A stretch of 64,000 nt of DNA from contig NC_135564.1 in NCBI RefSeq assembly GCF_964340395.1, positions 616,001 through 680,000 of the forward strand. The letters run 5' to 3'. Numbering within the stretch: the stretch's first letter is position 1; each line of letters opens with the position of its first letter. This DNA comes from Glandiceps talaboti. Lineage: Eukaryota; Hemichordata; Enteropneusta; Spengelidae. The notes beneath the pieces are model-generated. The model was not told the DNA's origin, made no database searches, and saw only the letters and a program-made list of their open reading frames with translations. The position numbers and the translations under genes were made by a program. Of the stretch, positions 1 through 12,723 are shown in pieces.

Positions 1-1888
1 AGCTTACATGGGCGCACAGCGAAGGAAGCATTGGGCCTAAGACGCCAAGTGAGATTCAGTTCAAAAAAACAATCAACGATGTTTTTAAAGCTTCTATGAA
101 ATCATTTTGATGTAATTGTGGTGATTCTGGCATTTTTTAGGAGCAATATTCCAAAACTGGAATGATAGACATAGTTTCCAATTATTGCCCAGCATAGGGT
201 ACCTGATAACAAAACTTTGAATCAGAAATAAATGTATTCACCACAGTGACCTATCATATTTGTTTACATTTGTAAACTAGTACAATTTGTGTTAACAAGT
301 ATATTTTTCTTTGCTTCTTTATTCTTGAAGATAGCTTGAATAAAATGTCATAAGTTATTGTTATCATGACGGAATAAAATATGTATGTATCGGATGATTG
401 AAATGATATTGTGGCATCTTTACAACGAATTGACACATGTTAACTAGTTGTGTGACAGATGCTATGCTGCATTGGCTCCTCGTATTGTGTTCAAGTATTA
501 AAAGGTTGTTTACACTACCAGAAATGTTTTATGTTGACCAGTCAGTCGTGGCAATGATTTGTAGTGTATCGATTGCAGAATAACTCAATTATAATAGATT
601 TGGCGCAATTTACAGAGCATTCCGACCAGTCGACTGATACAGTAACTGATAAGGTTTGCAGATATGACGGGGGCATAAATCATTCTGTAACCATTAGCCC
701 CGTCACAGTGTTTTAAACCACCTGTTACAACACCAAACGTCAATGTCGTTCAAAGAAGAAATTCGAGGACCAAGTCATCAAGAATCGTGATATTTCAAGC
801 TACGAAAAAACTGAAAAAAGACCATAAGAATAGGTAAGTAAAGTCTTATAACATTTGGCAAAATCTTGGACATTGTTTCATAATTACATCACAAATCTGT
901 CGCTTCACAACCCAATGTTTTGGAGTACAAACTTTATGTTGATTTCATAGAAACCGCTAGCCATAACACTTGTTTAAAAAGTGGAAAATAACACCAAATG
1001 CCTAAAATTATTCAATAAAGTGCGTTTAATGTTTTTTATTGAACATTGACTATACATTCAGGCTTCGCTATTTCTGAACCTACCAAACAGCCACCCCCTG
1101 TTGTCATTAGCAACGGTACATGGCCATAAGTTTGTGGGTCCATATATCCATTTTTTTCAGTACACGGACGAGCCAAGTCCGTGCGTTTTAACAGAGAATG
1201 TCCGTTTATTTTAAGAATTGGAGTCTTTTAAAACTTTAGCAGCAACTTAATATTCTTGAATGATTGTAGTAATAGCTTTCGGACTCGAAATGTTGAAGTT
1301 TCATACACACTTGACGGGGATTAAGTAAAGTAAACATAACGGCCATAACGAGGAGTTCTATTGATTTTTCTCCACAGGTAGATTGTGCCCCATTCTCTGG
1401 GTTTTTACATGTACTTTGTACGTATAACTGTGTATACACGAGTAGAAGTTTTGCAGAAATTTGGTGAAAAAAAAAATGTTGTTCGCGTTGTCAGGCGAAT
1501 TCTAGAACATAACACATACAAGGGTACAAGTTTAGCAGAATATGCCGAACAAACCAACTTGTCATCAGAGTAGGATTATTAATTATGATTTAGTGTTTTG
1601 TGTTTGTGTAATATGCTACCGACTGTTACATATTGCGGGAAATGGGGTGACAAAATAAACAAAAAACATTGCCAATGGAGGGGGGTGCTGTCAATGTGAT
1701 AAATCTGTGCATACACTAAAATAATGCCTGGTCGAATGGCTCACTGGACGCTACGGTTTGTTATAACGGTGATACCATGGTGACCATTTCCACCCGCCAG
1801 TACAAAGACAGATAAATGTCTGGGATAAACCAAACCAAAGATATTATGAAATTTGACAGATATTTTTTAATCAGTTTTGATAACGTAC
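1..1888. other. Gene-poor DNA at the window edge
   Basis: No reading frame here looks convincingly coded. Two strong splice-donor-like sites are visible. On the minus strand GTAAGCT ends at position 1, so a minus-strand exon could end at position 8. On the plus strand AG|GTAAGTA lies at 832-840, preceded by a short open stretch of about 135 bases without an ATG. Either could mark an exon edge of an undetected gene, but neither has recognisable protein content. Confidence 0.4.
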
Positions 1889-1981
1889 TTTTGATACTGC
1901 TGCTGGGCTCTCTAGAACATGTATGTATAGACCGCTGCCTGTTGACGGACTGTAAATGAGACTTGCGCAGACTCGTGACAC
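1889..1981 (-). CDS. Candidate internal exon of an unrecognised minus-strand gene
   Basis: On the minus strand a CAG acceptor at 1982-1984 and an AAA|GTACGT donor at 1888 bound exactly 93 bases, 31 codons, open in phase 0. The peptide begins VSRVCASLIY and ends HVLESPAAVSK. It would follow in phase the candidate exon at 6841-7017, which ends in phase 0 at a GTGAGT donor. A second frame of the same stretch is also open, so coding is not proven. I recognise no family. Joining it to the exons at 6841-7017 and 9492-9866 rests only on strand, phase and order. Confidence 0.3.
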
Positions 1982-2506
1982 CTGTGACTCGAAAGGTCCA
2001 GAGGTTGGCAGAAAGCACAATTCAATGTACTCCAAAGTTAATCCCATTTATAACAGTACAACAACATTAAAACACTTAGCAATCCTGGGTTGTTGTAGAA
2101 ACTGATTTGATGACATGTGTACGGAGTGTTTAGTATAGCCATAAATTGGGGGAAATAAATGTTTTCTTTCCTTTTAGAACTGTATTAGGCTAAATTCAGT
2201 TAATCGTTAGTGATAAATTTATGCATTTTATTCACAATTTAGGAAGATTTACCTGTGACATGTGATGTTATTATTTGGTGTGCTTACAGATACTACGAAA
2301 CTACGGAAACACTGTACGGGGGCTTTTACTTAGTTCTATATATTTATATTTATATTCCCCTGATGTCTTTTCTCGTATGTCGGGAAATTGAGGTGATCCG
2401 GTTTCGTCTAATTTTATTTTTGACTGAACCAACGTCTAGTTACCAAGTACCCTAAATATATCATTTCTACCCACCTCCAGCTACTCCACCCTAGCACAGA
2501 CCGGGG

Positions 2507-2537
2507 CACAGACAAGTAAATGTCTTACTTGTCTGTG
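2507..2537. repeat. Perfect inverted repeat, 13-bp arms and 5-base loop
   Basis: The left arm CACAGACAAGTAA at 2507-2519 is the exact reverse complement of TTACTTGTCTGTG at 2525-2537, with loop ATGTC. It would form a stable hairpin in DNA or RNA. No gene or terminator role is implied, and no flanking target-site duplication is evident. Confidence 0.85.
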
Positions 2538-3350
2538 ACCCTAGTGAGTACTTCTGGCAACGACCCAACGATATGATCAACAAATTTTCTTTGTTGCCAA
2601 TGGCCATTTGTGGGCGTTTCTCGGATTATCGATACTGGGTATGTGAGATATGTAAACTCTTCCTTTATTTGTCGGTTAGACAGCTTATGGTGTGACAAAC
2701 ACAAGTCGAAATTCAAAGCCTCGTTTTATGCTTTAATACATCGTTGGTTAGATGCTAACCGGTACGGCAATAAGTCCATTGTTTACCTCCAGCTAGCAAT
2801 GTTTTTAGTTGTCAAGACAACGAAAAGCACGGGGTCAATCCAGGTATTTCACACTTGAACACTTCATCAATAGACCAATTAAGTCAAAGATTAAAATCTA
2901 CTGATGTTGTAAATGTGTTGAAAACGAGTGAAATAACAAGGTTGTCGACATTAATGTCACACTAGTGTTTTTGTTTCCCAATTTTAGAACTATTTTGTTT
3001 CCATAAACGTAACAATTGAAAAACCTTGAATTATAACTCTCTTATATTTGTAGTTTAATACCAACTTTAAGGTAATGGGGAACACAAACTATTAAAGGGG
3101 TTCCCGAACACTTTTAAATATTATATACTATACTTAGTTAATAGTACATGGTTCATTTTCTCCAATAATTAATCCTCTTTCTCCAGTAATTATTCATAAA
3201 AGAGTGATTTCTTCACTGACGTCTGCCTGGTGTCGTACAGGCTCGCCAATATTTTACCTGAGTTCAAAGACAACGTGACGTCGACCCCTTTCCTCCTCGA
3301 AAAATAATAAACAATAAAGTACAAGAATATTAAAGATAGTTCCACGTAGA

Positions 3351-3420
3351 TTATGACCCCCTATTAGTTTGGTTGATAATTTATGACCCCCTAGTAGTTT
3401 GGTTTATAGTTTAAGACCCA
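3351..3420. repeat. 30-bp tandem repeat, about 2.3 copies
   Basis: The unit TTATGACCCCCTA followed by a TAGTTTGGTT-type tail occurs at 3351 and 3381, with a partial third copy (TTAAGACCC) at about 3411. Copies differ by a few substitutions, which indicates an older local duplication. Confidence 0.7.
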
Positions 3421-6400
3421 TTGAACTGAACCAAGCCATACAACGTCATACATGTAAGGTTGTTAACTTCGTCAAGTGTGAATCAAAATAACTTAAATGT
3501 ATTCAACTCAGAGAAAAGTTAGAACTTGGAATTTCTTTAGTGTTTCCGAGTATGTTGACCAGCAATTGTGTAAAACTTGGAGAACGTTCATGCTCTTTGT
3601 GTTGCCCAATACAGACGAACTCTCATTGTAATATTATATCCACTGTTGAAGTCTTACATCAAGATTTTCAAAATAACTGAACGTGATGGTGGTGGCGATG
3701 TGAATGGAACGTGATTTGACCACGGAAGTAGATATACATTTTGGTAACCTCGTGGTTCTCTTTTACTGGTGTGTCTTACATGGAGTGGGGAGTAGCCGGT
3801 GATCTCACAACGGAATAAATACAAATTGTAAACTCAGTCGTAGAGACAAACCATGAACACATGTACATACCACAGTTCTTAAAAATCATATTCTGTTCAT
3901 ATTTGTAGGCTGATACTGTATATTACTTAATTTGCCAATTATGAAGTCGTCATCACCGGATACTAGTTATCACTAAAAATAATTAATACTATTCGACCGA
4001 TAAAATTGGAATTACATATCCTATAGCAGTATAAATAATTCAGATATTTTAAACACAGTGATTGTATACGTATCTTTATGCTACATAATTTCAACCCATC
4101 ATCCGCTCCAACTGTTACTTCCGTGAAGTAATATCTTTCCCAGCACATGGAGATGCGCCTATGCGGAACTAGAAATTCCTTAAAGTCGAGATCAGATCAT
4201 ATCACGAACATCATTTAAATCAGTTACATATAAAGTTTTTGTCAACAAGTCAACTATTTAACATCCAAATTCCCTTTAAACACAATACCACAATTAAAGC
4301 CTATATTATTACGACTTTCTAGAAATAACGGAGTTGAGGTGTAAATGTTTTATTTTTTGGATCTGTTTATGTGTTTACAATCATGTCGATTTTCGAGTGC
4401 CGACCTCAAACTACTAGTCTTCTAACATGATCTCGGATCTGCGCTCGGAAGGTTGTCGAACAAAAGTCGAGGATGAAATTGGTTGTATATTTGATAAGAT
4501 TGTATGGATATCATATATTATATCTATGTTTGTGAACATTTGGGCTAAAGCTTCCAAATGCTAAAGTTCTCAAATATTCTCTTCGTGGTGTTCGTGAACA
4601 TTTATTTTTCGTCGATTGTGGTGATGACGTTGATCTTTCTATATACTTGAAGGACCATCACTACCTCGTCAGTGACGTCCTAATTATTAGAACGGGAAGT
4701 CCATTGTCATTAGCTTTGAAACGGTTATAAACAAATCGATACATAATTAACTTAAACTGAAACAAATCAATAAAACATTTGCATAATAGGGGAAACAACT
4801 CGATGAAATTTACATTAAAAGAGTCAAAATATTTGAGTCCTTTCCTCTTAGAACAATGACATTTAATTGCTTTAGTATTGAGGACCAAGAACGCTATATG
4901 GTAATAGGAGTGATGGGAATATATTACTGGTATAGGATCCTTAATGTGGTTTATCAATATGTCCCATCTTTGAACAGGTTGAATGAACGCTATGTATTAT
5001 CTAGAATAATAAGATAGTTCAAGTTGACCGTTATAGAATCGAGGTGTGGAAAGAAGGCGTTTCAAAAAAGTGTACAATGCCGTGACGATCCGCATCAAAG
5101 TGACGTTCTTTGGATATTGATCGTTAAATTCCACTTGAGGAATTCTATAAAAAATCGAATTTCGTAAAAAAAACACAGGGTGGCATGAAATGTTGGTGTG
5201 CTCAAGGTACAGATCAAATATACATAACTGTTTTTTTCTCCAGATGGTCAATGCAGTGAACAAGTACGCTTATAAGGCAGAAATGTGATACATGTCAAAT
5301 GAACACACCTTGTCTAGTGTTGGATGTATCAATTAATGACACGCACATTTATTTCATCTCTAACAATTTTCCTCTATATTTTCAAGGACCTGTCTTTTAA
5401 GACATTTTCACTGCGAGTCGGATACTCGTAGAACATATCGTAGAACATATCGTAAAAAAACGCCCAAGCACAATCAAAAACCCATTTTCACCTCACCTTG
5501 AAATTGGTTTATGAATACTGGCTTGGAATTGTATAGTGGAATAGGTCTACTTCGATAGTGAAAGAGAGCCAAAGTGATTTTCTCAATGACAGTAACATTT
5601 TCGAACAATAGATATGGCAACAGGTTACATACGAAGCTTAGTAGTAGTAACGTATATATAGTATTCATTTTTGCAAACCAGAGCTGTTATTGCTTCCGCG
5701 ACACTGGCTATTTGGCGGTGCGTCTTGGACGGTGCCGTAAAAGAGTCTGTGGTTTACGACGATGATAGTAGTAGGTGTAGTAAATGCTACTACATACTTT
5801 TATATAATGTTTCCTATCAAGTACTGACAGTCTTCGGCTACTGTTCGTACTAGTGTCGTCGATGAGATGAGCTTTACAGAGATCAGTGTCATCCTACTAT
5901 TCCTAGGATAATTTTCACCAATATTGGCTATGGGCATCTTTTCGCATTTCACAAAAAATGAAACAAGTTACAAAGTTTGGCTGTTCTGATGTGTTTTGTA
6001 TTAGCCAGCGAATGAAAACAACGCTTTTGGTTGTATTCTGATGTAAGTTATTGCCGTGAATGTCACTATGTTGTTTGGATAAAATACAACGTGACGACAA
6101 GGACATTTTAAAGTGTAAAAATAGTGACGTCAGAAACTTAGTAATTATAAAGTTGACCATTAGTGGTATGTACTTATAGAACTGGTGATGATATAAGCAA
6201 TATCAGCCCTACTTCACAAAAATCAGAAGTTGATTACTAGTGTGATACCTACTATCACTACCATGGCACCCCAACCAACCTACCCCATCCCTCACACACA
6301 TTTATACAAATATGCCATCCCACTTACAGATAGCCTTTGTAAATGATGAAAGTTCTCAGTAATTCTTAACAATAAGCTGAACATGACAATTTACTCCAAC

Positions 6401-6840
6401 ATAATCCACAACTCGTGTTTACCACCGACGTAACAACCTGGCCAGCATATAATTTCTCAGCTTCTTATCATCATGTATCACCACCCATATATTTATGTTT
6501 TATTCTTCTGTCTAATTCATTCCTGAACTACTTCCATTTTTATATGAACGTTAGTAGCTTTTTATTGTCAATAGAATGTATGTATGGTCATAGAAGGTCC
6601 AACATTGGACCAAGTTTAGCATCATGCTACCGTTCATTGTACGGCGTGTTATAAGAAAACCTTACTTGAAAGACTATGGCATGACACTACATGCTTTGGA
6701 TAGGAGAACTCGTGGTGTTCCTGAATTATTCAGTCATAGATATGTACAAAGTACCATGTGCTGGTAGTTGGTAAATATTGTATAGCATTCCTATACATAG
6801 CTCAATAAGTAATGAAAGAATCGTATACGGGGACACTCAC

Positions 6841-7017
6841 TGACTCGTCCTGGTTCTCTAAGACAGGTTTGTCCGTTCCGCAAATCACTTGTGTGAGACG
6901 AAATTGTTGCTCTCTGTGTCTGATAGATTTCCTCCGTTTGAATAACTTCGGTAGCTGAAAGCGTTTCTTTTCGGCCATCCTACCGGCACACTGGTCATCT
7001 TTATGTACTATGGTCAT
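6841..7017 (-). CDS. Candidate exon, basic protein segment of an unrecognised minus-strand gene
   Basis: The minus-strand frame opens at ATG 7017 (in-frame stop upstream), has a second ATG at 6978, and runs to a strong TCA|GTGAGT donor, leaving phase 0. The peptide has a basic helix-like stretch (MAEKKRFQLPKLFKRRKSIR) then LTQVICGTDKPVLENQDES. It could be a first coding exon or an internal exon after the candidate exon at 9492-9866 (acceptor CAG before TGTGCC, phase 0, with a poor pyrimidine tract). The next in-phase candidate is 1889-1981. No domain is recognised. The basic cluster could bind nucleic acid or membrane, but that is inference. Confidence 0.4.
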
Positions 7018-8674
7018 GATAGTTGTTGTGGGTGTAATCTATCTCCATTCAATGCTAAGCTATTCAGTGTGATTCGATTCCTCCTTGGCAACCTAATCTG
7101 ACAGTCGTACGCTCAGAATGCGTCTCGTTGGTGGATCAGTAATGGAAATCAATGACTTAATCTTTTCGTCAACGATCCGACTCTAGCACCAATAGGGACC
7201 AGGGGATACAAAATATTATTATCCAGTGAAAATATTTGTTGACTGGATATCAAATATGGTATTATTATTACTTTTTTGGGGGGACGGGGGATTTCTTAAA
7301 TATATATAAGAAATAAATGTGAATGGTTATGTTCATCCATTGCAAGATGCTGATGTAGCAGTAATTACTGGGTGAAAGTGTGATATATCATTGTGTACGT
7401 CTTCAATAAGACACCATGCTGTGAACTCAAGAATGCCTAAACAGTTGTATGTATCTGTTACACTTTGTGAACATGCAGCGATATACAACTGAACTGAAAT
7501 ACCAGCAAAGTCATCAGTTATTAATCCTCAGCATGTCAACAAATTCTAGAATATTCTTAAACTTTGCAATAACCGCCAACAATATACATGTGACTGAGAC
7601 GGTCTGATTAAATAGCAAACGACTGATAACCCCACCCAATATACCACCCTGTAGTCACGATAAGCGCTGCATACTATTACATGATAAATCCTATGCATCG
7701 TCAAAATAGTGACGTCAAAAATGATAATTTCAATGGATTTAAGCTCTAAATATACTTTATTTCAAATTTGAAATATATTTTACAAAATTTTGATCGCGTT
7801 TCTGAACCAAGTACGAACCGTAAGCAACAAATTCCATATCGACAAAACGTTCAACAAAAATCTATCGAATCTATAACAATCATATGATGGAGAAATTCTA
7901 TTTTACAACACACATTCATTTAAAGTACCTCCATGACAATTCCGTGATTAACAACATTTCTAGATTGTGCATATTCTGGAGTATATATAATGGCGATAAC
8001 GTTTGAATGTATTTGTTAGCTATAATGTCAAGTTTTGTTAGTATCCTGTAAAATAAAAAAACAGTTATCGCCTAAAGGGATGTTATATTATAATCTGATC
8101 GACCTACTCTCCAAACAATTCCTCTTTTCCCGATAAAGTCCTGGGGCAATTACTCATTCAACAGCAGTTCTCTATTTTAAAGATCGATTTTTTCCACTTT
8201 AGTGAATTCTATTGTTCGTGTGGATAAACTCTTTGACGCAAGCAGACAGGTTTCAAGAATACCTTCACAATGGTAGATCGATATGATAAGAATAACGGGG
8301 TCGCTGTTTGCCGATATCAAGATTATAGCAGGCTAAAATCGATGACGTAGGAATGGTAACGTGACACGGCGAAACGAAACTAATATGACTGCAAGTGTTC
8401 ATCCCTGTTAGAGGGTGATACTGTGTTTAGTCGATGAACATTGTGAACTAATAGATCACTGTTCCACCACTTTTTACTCAGCTCCTCTCGATACCAACAT
8501 ATATTCAAACGTCTTAGCTCCCGTTTCAAAGAAAAGAGTTTTGTTGACAGGAAGTGGGCGAAATGAAGTGACGTCATCTAACGTAACTGGTGACGCAGCA
8601 TAAGAACAATATAAGGTATTTGCATAAAAGATAAAAGTGAAAGCGACTTATTTCCTGATACGTCAAGTTTGACC

Positions 8675-8702
8675 TCAGACCACTAACGAAGTAGTGGTCT
8701 GA
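8675..8702. repeat. Inverted repeat, 11-bp arms and 6-base loop
   Basis: TCAGACCACTA at 8675-8685 is the exact reverse complement of TAGTGGTCTGA at 8692-8702, separated by ACGAAG. A direct AAGTTTGACC repeat flanks it on both sides (about 8665 and 8703), so the hairpin sits between two direct copies. That resembles a tiny foldback insertion, but the size is too small to assign a class. Confidence 0.75.
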
Positions 8703-9051
8703 AGTTTGACCATCTATAATAATTTATTCAATGCAAGTTTCTTTCCTGTTTGTCGACAAAGCCAAGTTCATCATAGATTTCACTGTATCTGTCAATCATT
8801 ACTTGACTATGTATCATTTTTCGGTAGGATCAACTGTATTCACGGTGGTTACATTGTCTGTCATGGTATTTCTACTTTTACCAAAACTTTTAAATCGAAT
8901 CTGAAACTCAATCACCAATACCAACATCCGAAGCAAGGGGAGCAACACTGTCAGCACTGTCAGTACTACTACAACTAGCACCACCATATTCAAGTGATAT
9001 CCGTGGCATCGATCTCTCTTTAAATTAAAAGGTGTAAATAGATGACTCAAT

Positions 9052-9293
9052 ACCACCACCACCACCACCACCACCACCACCACCACCAACGACAACAACA
9101 ACAACAACAACAACAACACCATTACCACCATCCCACCACTGCCATCGTCACCACCACCCATTACTATTACCACCACCCCACCACTGCCATTGTCACCACC
9201 ACCACCACCACCACCACCACCATTACCATTACCATTACCACCACCACCCCAACACTGTCATCGTCATCATCATCACCACCACACCGTAACCCA
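9052..9293. repeat. CCA/CAA/CAT trinucleotide-rich simple repeat
   Basis: Runs of CCA, then CAA, then degenerate CCA/CAT/ATT triplets. A longer internal duplication carries CCACCACTGCCAT twice (about 9134 and 9178). The long His/Thr-rich and Val/Leu-rich frames across it are low-complexity artefacts. There is no start context or splice structure to support coding. Confidence 0.9.
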
Positions 9294-9491
9294 GCTAGCT
9301 GTTCCCATGGGTAATCTTGGTATTTGTGTGCATTTATTCACAGTTGTTCATCGTAATTTGTAATTTCCGTATGTGTAATTTACTGGTCATGCGGCAATTT
9401 CTGTCAACAAAGAACACACACACTACAAACTGAAAAGATTTCTTCAAAATCACATTGACAACACTGTACATATACACAAATAGCAACCAAC

Positions 9492-9866
9492 CTCTGTCTT
9501 CGAAGCGGTTTTTTCGTCTTCATGTTTTTTATCCGCTGTATATTTATGTCTTGTCCATTTACGCCAAACGTTGTTAGACAGCCTCAGTAAATCGCTATGA
9601 GGTAGATGATCAACTCGTGGGTTAAATTTCTTGTGATGGTGATGTTTGCTTTCCCGTTGCTCCACGATCAGCCCGTGCTTCGCATGAGATGAAGATGATG
9701 GTCGGGCTTGATCCGCCTCACCCGACAAGTCACACAACTGTTTTGAACCAGTTCCATGCTCCGCCTTATCATGACAGTGACGATATTTCTGCGATGGTTC
9801 ACCGTGTGATGTACTTCTAGAAGAATTTTGTGATGAAAACGTTGATGACCTCGATGGCGATTTCAT
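9492..9866 (-). CDS. Candidate first coding exon, Ser/His-rich basic protein, unrecognised
   Basis: The minus-strand frame starts at ATG 9866 in good context (ACCATGA) and stays open for 125 codons to GAG|GTTGGT, a possible phase-0 donor. Beyond it the frame ends 14 codons later. The protein starts MKSPSRSSTF, is rich in Ser, Lys and His (a KHHHHKK cluster near residue 85), and ends in a charged segment around VWRKWTRHKY. It looks disordered. No family is recognised. GC content is higher in 9,450-10,200 than in the flanks, which suits a 5' gene end. It may join to 6841-7017. Confidence 0.4.
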
Positions 9867-10651
9867 GGTAACCTTTTTCTACATTCTTCATTGACGAACA
9901 ATATAAAATTAAGAAGTTATGTGACGACGTTTGTTGTAATTAACGAAACGAAATCAAGCGGAACATCAAATTGATAAGAGTCCAGTCCGAAAGTGAATAA
10001 AACACACAATGCAACACGTCCATGCTTCCATAACCGTTCGAGAAATAAAGATAAATAGTTTCGCGTTACTTTCTGTTCTGGAAACGTTTGCACGTGGCTG
10101 TTAGAACGTTCGAAATCGAGCCATGAAGTCGCTGATTTGTGGAGAAAGTTTGTACGCGCGCATTCCAGAAGGCATTCGAAAATCAATTTACATTCTGCAC
10201 TCAAGTTTCACTGATGAAGTTTACCCACTGAGAGTGTATTATTTTTAATTACTCTGAACATTCACACCATGGGAAGCGTTACTATCTTATTTTAATTGTT
10301 TATTTGTTCATATCTATCAAGTGTCACTTCACTCCCCCACTCCCAAGATCCAAGCTCATACCCTAAATATTCCCCTTACCTTTGTACATATGCCTATATC
10401 CCTTCCTTCGTCACCGTGTACTTTTCCTTTCCCACACACCCCATCCCCCAATTTCTTCCCTTTGTGGGTCGGTATTGGCAAGTTTACGGCTAGAAAAAAG
10501 TTTCAATCAAACAACATTTCTGGAGACCGAGTAGTCTTTGAACATTTGTGAAGAATGAAGGCATTTATTGCGCCCTCTGTTGACGTTGACAAAAAACCGT
10601 CCTTGTTTACCTTAATTCGCCTGTCTTTATACGGAAGATTAATGATGACAC

Positions 10652-10830
10652 AGGAGTAGTTTTTTAAAACCATGTGAGTAGTTGTTTTTTTGTACACTGG
10701 GAGTAATTTTTTTTAGTAAATAAAAACTACTCCAATGGTAAAACTATTTTTAAAAAACTATTTCCATGGTAAAAAGAACTACTCCCATGGTAACAAAAAC
10801 TACTCCCATGAAATAAAAACTACTCATGTG
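10652..10830. repeat. Foldback minisatellite built from ACTACTCCCATGG units
   Basis: Downstream half: direct copies of AAAACTACTCCCATGG-like units at about 10,727, 10,755, 10,778, 10,797 and 10,817. Upstream half: inverted copies (GGAGTAGTTTTTT, CCATGTGAGTAGTTG, GGGAGTAATTTTTT). The two halves can pair into a long AT-rich imperfect hairpin. Short frames through it (repeating KNYSHG) only reflect the repeat. Confidence 0.75.
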
Positions 10831-12557
10831 TTCTTATTAAGCTGCCGTACTTTATCATCACGATCAGTGGGAATGGAGAGATTTGTGAATGATACATGCC
10901 ATACAACAGACATTATAGATTACCATGCTCGTGTACTCTAGGACATATCAACTGATTTTGATAGCAATACCAACAGGTACAGGTGTGTCATTTCCAAATA
11001 ACAATAGCTAATAACTGACGACACTGAACTCAGGTTGGAAACCAAACTGAACCTCTATATTAATTCACTTTGTTATTTCTAAAGAATCCTGCTAACGGTA
11101 GCAGGCTAATCATTGCCCATTTTAAGGGTAGAATCGTTGCATGTCATTAAAAGTAATATGCACAATGCACTGACGCATTTTATTAACACCAAAGAATAAT
11201 GTTGCGGGGCAAGAAAACGCGTCGCTCTAAAAACAGCACGACGGTGCTCGGGAAACGGAATAAGTTTATATGCGATTTATTTATATCAAATATCCCCTAT
11301 TAATCTACCAATATAAAATACCTCCGATAAATCTTCCAAGAGCTGAAAACAACTAACAACATTTTGTAGAAATTCCTACACTGTCCTGGTCACGACAACG
11401 CTATTTCACGTTCCCCAAAATTGTGTCGGCAGAAGAAAATGTGCGCTGACTTGTGAGAATTAGGTAGATGTCTGAATTGTACTGGAGATCGATTCTAATT
11501 TTTTGTCCGACGTGTGAGAACTCTGAGAAAATAATATATTTAAACCATATGCAGAACAGTTTTACACTTTTTTTAATGAGATTTCTGAGAAGTAACCCAA
11601 ATGCAAATTTATACCAGGCTTAACTGGTGGAAAAGGGGCTTCCTTTGACTAACAACAATATTTTGAACTTATTCTTACTGTAATGTAATGTCTTTGCGTT
11701 GTGTTCTTATTATAAATTTTGACCTTTGACCCAAGGAATTTTCTGAGTCTTCATAAAAATCGTCCCAAATGGTCAATGGACTTATTTTAAAAACGCATTG
11801 TATTAACAAGTAGATACAAATGACAAGATATTTGATATAGCACCTAAATATCGCCGTAACTCTCGCTTAATTATTCCAATTAAGAACTCTAGTAGGCATA
11901 GTGAAACCACCTGTTGATTCGGATCACTATTGTTCACACCCAGAGAGTCGTAAAACGTAACTTTTACGAATATGTAGACGAGTAATAGGTATACAATGAA
12001 CTCTTTTGATATAAACATCAAAGTAACAGTAAGAGTTCTCCTCTAATCTTTAGATTTGCGATAGATTTGAAGATATCTTCCCGACCCAATTACACCCTAT
12101 ATTATACTAAAGTGATTACAAAACAATGGTATACAATTTACAATTTGCGTGGAATTGTATAGACCCTAGAATGTGTCAACAACTTTATTTTTTATCATTC
12201 TGTGAAACAGTGTGCTACCCCGCCATGCCTAGTAGTTCATTATGTCTGAGAAATCAGTTTATGAAGTCAGAAAAATTAGTGTTATAGTCAGGAAGAGACA
12301 GATACATAAATGTAGTAGTCGTGTCGTGTTGTTGTCAGGCAGCGTCTTCCAGTGAGTTTTCCCACGGAGCTCGATCGATGGTGATTTGTGGGCTGTGATT
12401 TATGAAGACTTGTCCGATTAGGTACGTTCATTTATGTGATGATGGTAAAGAGGTGGTAGCGGTATTTTTTAACTTTTATTCGAAAGATGAGAGTGAAATT
12501 TTTCACCCAGTGTATGCAAACAGCTGGACGTTTTTATAAGAAAAATATTCGACGAAC

Positions 12558-12723
<166 letters not shown>

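Larger units (their letters stand above)
1982..6840. other. No gene seen; possible long intron of the minus-strand candidate gene
   Basis: This AT-rich stretch holds only short scattered open frames. Notable structure: a 13-bp-arm perfect hairpin at 2507-2537, a 30-bp direct repeat at 3351-3420 (about 2.3 copies, motif TTATGACCCCCTA), and a small duplication of CGTAGAACATAT near 5430-5455. If the exons on either side belong together, this is one intron of about 4.9 kb. Confidence 0.4.
7018..9491. other. No confident gene; inverted repeat and a CCA/CAA simple-repeat block
   Basis: Short frames on both strands here look like chance, and the longest around 8.8-9.3 kb are the trinucleotide repeat read in different frames. 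The stretch also holds a TGACGTCA palindrome near 8569 (CRE-like) and an inverted repeat at 8675-8702. It would be intron 1 if the minus-strand candidate exons are one gene. Confidence 0.4.

Noticed and set aside
698-840. Open stretch ending at a strong AG|GTAAGTA donor
   Set aside because: No ATG and no recognisable peptide; could be an untranslated exon but cannot be supported as coding.
5574-5853. Two overlapping plus-strand frames
   Set aside because: Both open over the same bases, with no consistent splice model and no motif.
8569-8576. TGACGTCA sites here and at about 16,121 and 53,823 as CRE promoters
   Set aside because: Eight-base palindromes recur by chance in 64 kb and none is next to a confident gene start.
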